Origin: Lumbricus rubellus
Lineage: Eukaryota > Annelida > Clitellata > Crassiclitellata > Lumbricidae
Direction of reading: 5' to 3'
Assembly (NCBI GenBank): GCA_945859605.1
Contig: OX243812.1
Coordinates: 52,032,342-52,096,341, forward strand
DNA length: 64,000 nucleotides
Below, piece by piece: positions 32,333 through 43,000 of this stretch. Position numbers and translations under genes: made by a program. The notes under the pieces were generated by a model. The model made no database searches, was not told the DNA's origin, and saw nothing but the letters and a program-made list of their open reading frames with translations. Every line of letters begins with the position of its first letter. The first letter of the stretch is position 1.

Positions 32333-33288
32333 TGTACAGAACGGGGGCTGGGCGAAGACCCAGGATGACCAATACCAACCCCGGTCGTCAGGTACCCTTG
32401 CAGTCCGCGGAGTCAAACTTTAGCGGTAGACTAAAGATTAGCCGACTAGGCTTGAACACGTTTTATTGAAGAATCACGGTTTATTGAAGAATCACAGTTT
32501 ATTGAAGAATCACAGATTTCACAGTACAATTTATGCAGCGCCACGATCAGAGAGCCGTAATTGATATAGCGCCCAGATTCGGAAAGTCAGTCGCAACAGA
32601 AAGTGAAATGTCAGACAGCAACAACAGATCGGAATGTCAATAGCGGCAACTTCTGCAGCGCAAGAGTCCGCGCGTCGTAGCAGCTTCGTCCGTCAGCTAG
32701 GTTACGGTAGTCAGGCACCGAACCCCAGTCATGTAGAGGGATACCTGAAGAGGCCGATGTTCAAGCTCGAGGCACAGCTTCAGGGTTTTACCCCCTCTAC
32801 AACAGTATCACTCAACAAGCGTTTTACCGCTCATCAAGCCAGATCATTAGCCAGCTACTACGCGTTTTACGGCGTTCTTCACCAGGCCATTCGTCTGCCC
32901 CGAGCAAGCGTACGAGCGGACTTATATACCCTGTATGTGTGCTGAAGATGTAGATGTGCTGAAGATGTAGATGTGCTGAAGATGTAGATGTGCTGAAGAT
33001 GTAGATGTGGGCTGTAGGCGGCGTAGGCTAGATGCGCTGAAGATGTAGAAGTAGGCTATAGGCGGCGTAGGCTAGATGCGCTGAAGATGTAGATGCAGGC
33101 TATAGCTAGGCTAGGTATGCTGAGCAAGTAGATGTGCTGAAGATGTAGATGTGCTGAAGATGTAGATGTGCTGAAGATGTAGATGTGCTGAAGATGTAGA
33201 TGTGCTGAAGATGTAGATAGGCTGAAGGTATAGATACAGAGCAGGGCAGACACACATACAGACACCCATACAGTGCAAAATCTCTACA
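32333..33288 (-). mobile_element. Solo LTR of a related Gypsy-type family
   Basis: Read on the minus strand it starts TGTAGAGATTTTG and ends CTGTACA, flanked on both sides by ATAG (32329-32332, 33289-33292), a 4-bp target duplication. The transcribed half is clearly related to the LTRs at 22741 and 28958 (shared GCAGACGAATGGCCTGGTGA, GATCTGGCTTGA, CCTAGCTGACGGACG, GCCTAGTCGGCTAATCTT) with many differences. No internal region is attached, so it arose by LTR-LTR recombination. Its U3 is filled by a different tandem repeat (32940-33235). Confidence 0.85.
32940..33235. repeat. 16-bp minisatellite in the solo LTR U3
   Basis: GTGCTGAAGATGTAGA and variants occur in two arrays with interspersed GGCTATAGGCGGCGTAGGC links. 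It lies upstream of the LTR's TATA box (GTATATAAG on the minus strand near 32927). Confidence 0.85.
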
Positions 33289-34640
33289 ATAGCATGAAAT
33301 GCGTATCCCTTAATGTGTTGCTCACGATTCCTCTCGCTAGGAGCACTGGTAATGCTTCTGCGAAGCCTTGTTTTAGGCCCTAATAATATAGCCTTTCGGT
33401 GTTAATGTTTAAAAAATTTCGAAAGTGTGACGTACTTTCGGGGGAGGGGGGAGTCCGAGATTTGTGACAGTTTGTGACAGGGGGGGGTAAAAAATGGTCA
33501 AAAATAGCGTGACGTACTTTATGAACGGCCCCAGGAGGTTTGAACCCCGTCTTTCTTAGAGCACCATAGTAAAATCTGCTTTTCACACCTCGATTCCAAG
33601 TGGATAATGGTCCAATCCCCAGTTTTTCCCCGCAATTCTCACACTGGTTTTACCTATTGTTCTTCCACTAGCCTAAGTGACTAAGGCAAGCGCTAAATGA
33701 GCAAAACAACAGCAACCTTGAAATCGTGCTATGGAACGCCGAAACGCATGAAAAACGGCGTGCCATAGCTGAGTGATGTGCGCCATTTTCTGTACCTAGA
33801 CACCGTATAATTATGGTTGTTTTGTATGCTTTAGCGATGTGGACTAAATATTCCTTTTTATCGTGCGTGTGATTTTGTTAATTCTAAATGTTGTTTGTCA
33901 GTTTTGTCGATAGAGCAGTCTATATTTTGCTTTGATAGTGAGAAACACAATGTGGAGCAGTATAGGTTTGCCCCCTCTGCACCGACTGACTGATTCGCTT
34001 TGAGTCGGTTCGTGGTTATGTAACTGGCATCTAAACCCCTTCAGAAAAGAATACCACACAGTGTAAAAATAAGTGCTTAGCGTACAGTTTTGGGTCGTAA
34101 AGAATCTTCTTAGGCTTTGGTTGCCATCTTGTAGTAAAAGCCTGGAATTAAGAAAAGGCCATTGAATTTTTATGAGGTCAGAAGGTTAATAAAAGATTGG
34201 AAACCCACCGTCCCAAGCGAGGGAATTACAGAAGCTTCACGATTTATATGCGCCCTGCATCATTCATGGACTTGCTTTGTTGGCCATTTACCATTTATAT
34301 AGTTGTGTGTAATAAATTCATTCCACAATAAAACAGCATCTGTTGCGAGCTTACAAAAGTGGTATATTTAATCGCTCATTCCGAACAAAAATTGCGGTGG
34401 CCCTTTAAGATTTCTACTCGAGCCTGTGCTAATCTAAGTGTCGTAAGTGATCTTGATCAGTCAATCAATCAATAAATCTTTATTGACTTCTACTATTGTA
34501 AAACGAGCATGTAGTTGGCAAAATTCTTATGCAGGTTATCAGTAGGAAACCCAAAGGTACATAATAATTATGGTTTCACTAAAAAGTTGTTTTTCCGCAG
34601 CTTGTAAATAGGCATTTTTTGTCAATTTTTAAACTATTTG

Positions 34641-34765
34641 GGGACCTGGCAGAGCATTGGATAACACACTGGCATGGAGAGCGACAGGTTACTAATATCG
34701 AGCCCCCATAGGGCGGAGGTGCTTTTGTAGGCTGCTATTAGCGCTGTGTACCGCAGGCTGTCTGT
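34641..34765 (+). repeat. tRNA-derived SINE, family 2, copy 2
   Basis: AGCATTGGATAACACACTGG corresponds to the A box region at 1791; TCGAGCCCCC to the B box; TTTGTAGGCTGCTATTAGCGC to the tail. Confidence 0.65.
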
Positions 34766-35159
34766 TCTGTTCGTAGTTAAGATTTATGTCTTCTGTGATT
34801 TGTGTTCTTGTGATTTGTTTCAGTTGCATAACTGTACACTGTAACCGGTTACGGTCTGTCAACCGGATTGTTTAAAAAAAATATTATAATTATTATTTCT
34901 TAAATATTAATTCGTTGTATATGGTCTATAGAGATTTATAAAGCGCCCTCTTCAGAATTCATGCTCATGTATTGAGATTTTCAAGTTCTTTGGTAAATCA
35001 GATAAATTTGATAAAAGGGCAAAACGCTTTTGCAAATGTCTGTTCTTAGAGTATAGTGTTGGAAAATTTACATTTTCACCTAAAGTATGCATTCGCTCAC
35101 CTTGGTGTGCCTAGTACTGCCTGCAATTCACCTCTACCCACAGTACAGGCTGTAATTCT

Positions 35160-35240
35160 ATTCTATTTTCTGATTTATAAAGCGCCTCTCACAGTGTAAA
35201 CTAATCGGAGGTGCTCCCAGTGTGAAGAACGCCTGGGAAA
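35160..35240 (-). repeat. LINE-type 3' tail
   Basis: GATTTATAAAGCGCCTCTC and GGAGGTGCTCCCAG match the tail region of 20930-20980. Confidence 0.55.
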
Positions 35241-36177
35241 AGAAAAGTCTTTAGACAATGGGTAGGAAAAGTAATGCCTGCAGATAAGATTTGAGACAGT
35301 GTCATAGTAAAAAGTCCATAGTGCATGATGCAAATTGAATGAAATCACAACTAAAAGTTACGGCCGTGAGTAACAACAAAAGAGCTCTACAAAACTGAGG
35401 CTAGACGTCAAGGCTGAGGCCACTGAATTTGTCCACCAGTTGAGGCAGAGAAACTCCATGCCTTACCGCCTAATAATGAATCAAGTTCTGCAATACATTA
35501 CAGCCTGTACTATGGTCAGAGGTGAATTCCATGCAGCACTAATCGCATTATTCATGGGAAATGCCTCCCTTAGCTTAGCTCACGATACAAATTTGTCATC
35601 ATTATAGTATATGAACTATATTCACTACATTCACTGGGTGGCATGACATCAGTTCATGCAGAGGAAAATACAAGGAAAGGACAGTGAACAGTGTGAAGTG
35701 GATGTCTGGTGAGAGAACGAGAAATACTGGTTTCCTAAAGTACGGTACCAAAGTGCTGGTCAGATTTGCTGTATAGAAATTAACGGCCATAATATCAAAA
35801 TTCCTAATAAACAACGCAATTAAACAGTGATTGGTGACCCGTCCCCACTTAAGTTCAGTGAGATGTAAACAGTAGTGTCTCTTCAAACATAATTTCTGAA
35901 TTTTGTCCTTCACCAAATTGCTGTCACTGCCTGCAGCTAACCACTGTGGCCGTAGGTGTGTATTGATCACGTGCCCCCCCCACTTTTTGTCTAGTTTTCT
36001 GTGTGTTGCAGGTTATTCTAAGTTGAATAGTGACTGTTGCATAAACAGTAATATAGATTCTCTGATGTATATTTGTGTCATTTTCGGGGTCTGCCGATCA
36101 ATGTATCTTGAAGTCACCTAAGTTGTGCTAGTCCTGTTACAATTATTCTTGTTGCCATCAGAATGTATACATCAGAA

Positions 36178-36311
<134 letters not shown>

Positions 36312-36598
36312 ATCACAACTGTTATGACCTAATTAAAATGTCTCTAAATTGTAAGTAATGTTTGTAGTATTGGAAATGCTTTCTGAAACATAACATTGTC
36401 ACTGTTTTCATTGAGGGTCCTGTTCAGCACACTTGCAAGCTAGTTCGTCAAAATATCGATTTTGATAGACTACATATCTCGCTGTTCGTCCCTAAGAGGT
36501 AGTGGAGGATGGATTATTGGATATGGTGATCATGCTGACTCTGTAACATGGTGTGTACAGAGTCCTCAAACCTCCCCTTCCTGGACTCAAGCCTCCAC

Positions 36599-36674
36599 TT
36601 AACCCTTTCACGACCAGCTACATATGTTTTCAATGCATTTTAGTACACGCTGAGCCTGGTCATTCAAGGGTTAA
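36599..36674. mobile_element. 76-bp TTAA-flanked palindromic mini-MITE
   Basis: It runs from TTAACCCTTTCACGACCAG to CTGGTCATTCAAGGGTTAA. It has the same size class and terminal pattern as 4001-4071. Confidence 0.65.
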
Positions 36675-36760
36675 ATGGTTGATGTACAGGAAGTTTGAAC
36701 AAGTCCTTAACTCACAACCATACAGACCCTTCGCTTAGTCATTAAGTACTGGTGCTGGTG

Positions 36761-36967
36761 CACTTGTTATATCGCCCCTTCAAGCTCTCTCTCCACTCAG
36801 AAGCGCTCCAGAATACAAAGCGGACACTGCATCGGAGTTTCACGTCGAAGCGCTGAGCAATTGTGAGTGAAGGACTTGCCCAAGGTCCTTACGCGGCGAG
36901 GTGGATTCGAACCTCGAACCTTCCGGCTCCAAGGCAACGACGCCACCACTACACCACCGCGCCCCAC
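36761..36967 (-). repeat. tRNA-derived SINE, family 1, copy 2 (full length)
   Basis: It contains the tRNA head with B box GGTTCGAATCCACC, the central GACCTTGGGCAAGTCCTT, and the tail GAGCGCTTCTGAGTG...GAAGGGGCGATATAAC. It ends 58 bp before the receptor start codon; only a candidate acceptor (TTTTCCAG, ending 37003) separates it from the first exon. Confidence 0.88.
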
Positions 36968-37024
36968 ATGTATATGCGTAATCGACTGTCGTACGTTTTC
37001 CAGGCGCGCTCTCTGAGATCGCAG

Positions 37025-40000
37025 ATGGCCAGTTATCTTCCGAAGAAGAAGTATCTCTCATCGCTCGTACAGGACGCTCCAGAATGTTTCGCCGGCTACG
37101 GTTCACTGGCTTCCAGTCGAGTCGACGACACTTCCGGCATCAGCTGCTCCGCTTCAAGTCCTCTAATGATCACGGCTAACAGTCGGATACCGAGCTTCCT
37201 CCTCATGTCCGATTCGCAGCGCAACCTGTCCGACAGCGACCTCAAGCTGCTGGGCAGTCCGCTGGTGCTTGGCAACCTCTGCAACGAGCGCTACGGCTCC
37301 GGAGTATCGCTGGACAGCATGGAGAAGTTCTGCGCCGAGCAGGACGCGTATAACTCGGAGAACGGTGACGGTGCCGCTATGGTGTCGTCGAGTTATCAGC
37401 GTCCGACGTTTCTGCCGATGGTGAGTTCGTGCAGTCTGCTGTCGCACGACTTCAGCTCCGACGATCTGATGCTACTGTCGTCGGGGTCGCTGATGCAGAA
37501 GACGGACGGCGGACGGGGAGGGGAGATGCGACCGACGGACCCCCCGCTCGCCGGTCACGACCCGGCGACTGAAATCGCTCAAGACGCTCTCCTGCCTTCT
37601 CTGCCGTCGCTGCCTTCTCTGTCGTCGTTCTCCAGCCTCTCCGAGGTCGAGCTGAACGCACATCCGTCGACCGGGTCCTTCTCGTCGATTCTCAACGGCC
37701 TCGACGCGAACGAGAGGGCGGCCACTCCCGTCGGGTCGCTCATGCGGAACCTTCTGACGGGCAGCGGCGACGACCAGCAGGCGCTGCTCTCGGACACGCT
37801 GTTGCCCTTCGACGGTGGTTTCTCGAAGACCGTGTCGTCGCAGAGCTTGTTCTCGCTCCAGCAGAGCGTGCTGTTCAATTCGACGTATCGGCTGAAACCG
37901 GGCGCCGCGGAGACGAAGGACGAGCGGGAGAGGGCGCCAGACGATTGTCACTCACCGGACGATGACGACGAGGATGCGACGGACATGTACATCAAGGAGG
38001 AGGTGGAGGAGGAGAATGCGGACGCGAGGCACGTGCAGGTTACGACGTCGGGGCGCAACCGGGGCAGCGGGAAATCTCGGGAACCGAAATACGAGTGCCA
38101 GGTGTGCGGGGATGTCGCCGCCGGTTACCACTGTGGAGCATATGTCTGCGAAGCCTGCAAAGTAAGATTGTTGTCTGCAAAAACGCGCATAATTATAGCT
38201 TGTGATATGTAAATTTACTCTCGGTAGTAACTGGTGATGGGATACATAAATGCATCACAAAAAAGCTGTAGGCAGTGTAGGGTGTAGATGATTGGATATC
38301 AAACAAAGTGTTTGTAATTTGGCTAATGGTGAGAACTAACTAAAAGTGGCTGCAGTTTAGGTCTTTGAAGTCAGATGACAAATCTGAAGAGATCAACAAG
38401 AGGTGCACTGGAGCCCTCTTACGCCCTGCTGAGCAACAATTCAAATTCTGATATTTTACCGTTGGCAACATTGTGAATTCCGGACGCACTTTAGATAGCT
38501 TGACAACGTTGCCTAATGACAACATTTATAACGAAATGATATCAAGACGAGCATCTCTTTAAATCCAGACCATAAGTTTCATTTCATGTACACGTAGTTG
38601 AAGTTCTAGCATAATAAATTCTTTTGTTTCAGAAATTCTACTTGAGATGCTTAAAGACGCGTGGGGCGCCTGCGTTTCTCTGTCCCAAAAACAATGACTG
38701 TGATATCACGAAAGACACGCGCTCGCATTGTCAGTATTGTCGTTTCCAAAAGTGCATTACTCTCGGCATGTACAAGCCTGGTTAGTCAGTCTCAATCGCT
38801 TGTTTATTATTCATCTATATTTATTTATGTATTGCAGTTATGTGCACTTAACAATGAGCCAGATTGTCTTCTTATACGAGATAAGTGTGTATGTGATGGT
38901 TGATATAAGGAGTTTCGATTACAGACTGAACAGCATTCGGACTGACATAACAAACCGTCTTGCCACTTGAGTAGATTTTACGAATCTGATGTGTTCATTA
39001 CATCGAGAAATAATCATATTTTAGGTCAATTGTTGTAGACAGTACAGTGTAAATCAGTTAAGAATTATGCAACACTTTCTACAACAGTCCTATTGAATGT
39101 CAGTCTTGTTTGGCCAAAGTGCAAATGCCATTGTGAGACTGTCCCTTACGAGTTTCACAAGCCAGTCAATAGTAGAATAGTAGATTTTGTCTCATGCGCC
39201 ACTGGGACTTGAATTTTATATTTGGAAATGAATGGCCAACAGTACAGTGATCAGGCACCAAATGTTTGTTTTGAGAATTTCTGACTGCTGCAGTAGGGTT
39301 ATGATCCCGCGGGCATTTTGCACCTTTGAAATTGGCTGAACATTTCTGTTTCAGGGCATGAAGATGATAAGAAGTTAAAGATTAACTTCAAAGTGATACC
39401 TTGTAAGGTGTGCAGTGCGCCCTCATCAGGATTTCATTTTGGTGCTATTACCTGTGAAGGCTGCAAGGTAGGACTGTCACTGATCTTGCTACACGTGTAA
39501 CTCTTATTGAAATGTTGTGAGTACTTAAAAAAATTGTTATCAAGTTTATCAGTTGTCATGTCAGTCCTGACTTGTTGACAGATGCAATTGACTGAGCTTG
39601 TAATGGAACATTCACTGGAGTGGCTGGTTTTAACTGTTATCCAGTTCGCTTTCCAAAAATTTCAGATTTTGCAAAATTATTGCAATGTTTATCACCAATA
39701 CTTACACTAACTAATTATATTTACTAAGCAGTATTTTTTTGTTATTGTCCTAAGTACTAGAAATCAGATCTTGTCTCAGTTTTCTGGCCATCGAAAATGG
39801 TACTACTTAAATTGCTTGGCTTTATGGTGCTGGAAAAATTGGTGGAGAGATATTAAATATCATAATTCTTATTAATTTTATCTATTTAGTTTCCTTGAGA
39901 AACTGTATAATTGTGGCAGAATAAAATATACGTGAAACTATTAACGAACAACGAATTCATACAGAATTTTGAGACGGGTTCCACTTTTGAAGTGACCGTT

Positions 40001-43000
40001 GATAATAGAAGTCATTGAGCTACGAAATTGTTTGGTCTGCTTCGGTTTGGCAAGAAGATACTTAAGGCTAAAAGTTGCTTGTAGGGGTTTTTCCGGCGAA
40101 TGCTGAAGGAGCAGCTGCACAAGAAGTTCGTTTGTGTGAACGATGAACCATGCAACATCGATTCCGCCAATCGTACGACGTGCAAGTGTTGTCGATTCGA
40201 GAAATGTCTTCAAGTTGGCATGACGCTCGAAGGTATGTCTGTTCTTCCTTTGTTGAGGGATTCAGATATTTTTTAATTGTTTGTTTGTATGTGCACATTT
40301 GTTATAGCGCCCCTTCAAGCTCTCCACTCAGAGGCGCTCCCGACTGCAGAGCGGACACTGCATCGGAGTTTCACGCCGAAGAGCTGAGCAATTGTGAGTG
40401 AAGGACTTGCCCAAGGTCCTTACGCGGCGACTTGAGGTGGATTCGAACCTGCAACCCATCAGCTGCAAGGCGACGAACATACTCACTACACCACCGCGCC
40501 TGACAATGGTGGGCCAGTGGCAATTGTTTTGCAGCCGAAGGCACCTGAGTATATTAGGGTAGGGGTCTGGGAAGCTGCTCTGTGAGTCCATCTCCAGAAC
40601 AAAGCTAAATATTCAGTGGTGCATTTTTTGGCATACAAATGGTAAAATTAGACTTTATTTTGATCTTTATTATCGGTCCTGAACACCACAATAGACATAT
40701 GGGCAAGGCTGTGAAGACCAGAATGATGTTATCATTAGGCAATAAATCCCTCAGGCCAGCTTTTGTTCTGACAGGTGCTGTATTACAGTTTGACAAGACA
40801 CACACACACACACACGTGATTGGGCTGAGAATTTTCTTTGTAACATAGAGCAGTGCTTGTTATCTATTATGTTATATTAAGATTTATATAATTTCACAAT
40901 GTTTATTATCACTTTTATTGCAAAGTACTTTGTTTACCGTTGCATTTTAAAAAGCTGTAGACTTTTCATGTATGAACCGGTTGAACATTGTATCTTGTAA
41001 TCATATTTTATTTTACATATAATTTGATTTGATTTGATTTGATTACAGTCAGCATTGTAATTCATGTAACATCATTCCGTGGCCTCGAGATATTGGGTCA
41101 CAGACCGCTGTTTGAATAGCACTGACAGAGTTTTTGGGTTCGAGGTCTTGTGTAGATACATTACTAATGATTAGGCAAGCTTTCATTACCAGTACATGTT
41201 TAAAACTGTTTATTAAGTATGGGCTGCTTTGATTCTTATTCTTCTTAATTCAGGTTACCTACAGGTGTGCTTTTGTTCTCGTACAGGTACACGTCTTGGT
41301 CGCCAGTCCAACTCTGTTAAGCGTCGAACGCTGATGCAGTACGTGTCACCCGAACAGCTGAGAGCTCAGAACCGCACCAACTTCGACGGAACTGTGCATG
41401 ACGACTTATCGAGGAGCGACGCGAGCATGACCGACTCGCTTGGCGCTCCTGACCATCTCAAGGAAGCGGACGAAGAGGAGGATGAGAACTCCTGCTCTGC
41501 TCCCCTTTGTATAAACTTTCCCAGCATCAAAGTCTCACACGAGAGGCTCCCCTCACGGTCATCAGTGACGTCCCCTCAAGCTCAGGCTGCCATGCCAACC
41601 GGAGCGAACGGCGGCAGGCGGACACCGGGAAAACCCGACCCAAAATTACGACGCAAGGATGCTGGAAATGGCGGCGGTCTGCCTGCGGTAGGCTGGAAGT
41701 CGGATTCACTTTGTGCGGAGGCGTACCAGAGCAATGCCGCGTTTTCCAACGAGAGGCGGAATCTGGAAGAAAGCAAAGCGAAAATCGCGAATTTCGTCTC
41801 GATGTGTTCCGCACTGATGGACTCGTCGTCGAAACCGGTTGTTTACGCGGACAACAAAGAGATGACGAACTTTCGCACGGAAAATTCAGACCATCCGTCG
41901 TACCAGAGTTACGAGGCGATGCGACCGAAAGGTGATTTTTCTGGACAGGAGCTGTCCACGTGGACTTGGAACGGCTCGGCGCCCGACGCACTGCATCATG
42001 GGAACGATCTGTACGATCAGTCGAACTCAATAGAAGTTGACCCTCGCTGCACGCCGAAATACGTGGAAGCGTCGAACCGGAATTCGAAAGCGTTGAAGCG
42101 TTCGTATCCCGGCAGCGACCTTTATCCGGACGGTCCGTCTTGTTCGACGCAAAACGGTCTCCAGCCAAGAGCAATGGCTTTTCCGGATCGACTCCGGCCC
42201 GAGAGTCACGATGTTAACACGGTGAGTCGGACACCCTCAGCTCAACGCTACGGACCTGTCACTGACGCTGCCTTCTCGAATCCTGACCGGCTAACGGTTA
42301 ATCTTTCGCCTGCGTTTGCTGTCGTCTCACCGAGCGCAAGCAGTGGCTCGGAGAACGTGTCACACCCGCTTTCGGCCGAGGGCGACGCTCGCCTGTATCG
42401 CAGCCCGCAGGCGTTGTTCGGCCATCTGGTGACTGCCTTCCGTGAACTGGAGGAAATATCTCGCAGGGTAATTATGTATCTCCTTTGACATTGGTCTTTG
42501 TTGAGGGTCTGTTTCTTAAACTGTGTAGGAGGATGTGTATGGGTATGTTTGTCCAGAATACACGCCCACAGTTCCGTAGTTATTAACCTGAAACCTTGCA
42601 CCTAGACAGAGGGCTACCAGGACTACCCAGTGGGGAGGTTGGCCAATCTCCACCACTATTGTGGGGGTTACTGAGGGGAGGCGTGAAACCCTAATTTTAC
42701 TAAGAAAACCATGTCCCATTTCCACACCTTGGCCACTCTTTCGCAACTATTCACGTGCTACCTTGTGCCTAGGCGCAAGGCGACCAGGACCACCCACCCC
42801 ACTCCACCTCACACTCCTGACCCTGGTGTTGGGTGAACCAAAAATTTTCTAGGCAATGCTGGTTGCCCCAGGGGTGGAGATGGGGGAGGTACGGGTGGGT
42901 GTGGGTGAGGCAAAAATCAAATTTACCAGGCAATTTCATGTACCCCAGAGGGGTGGGGCGAAAAAACCGTGCTCAGACTAGTCAGTCAATATAATTGTGA

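Larger units (their letters stand above)
33650..36177. other. Intergenic DNA with SINE and LINE tails
   Basis: No gene is recognised. A SINE of family 2 lies at 34641-34765 and a LINE tail at 35165-35235. A hairpin (CTATGGAACGCCG, complement near 33757) stands at about 33729-33770. The 122-codon minus-strand frame at 35602-35970 has no family features. Confidence 0.4.
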
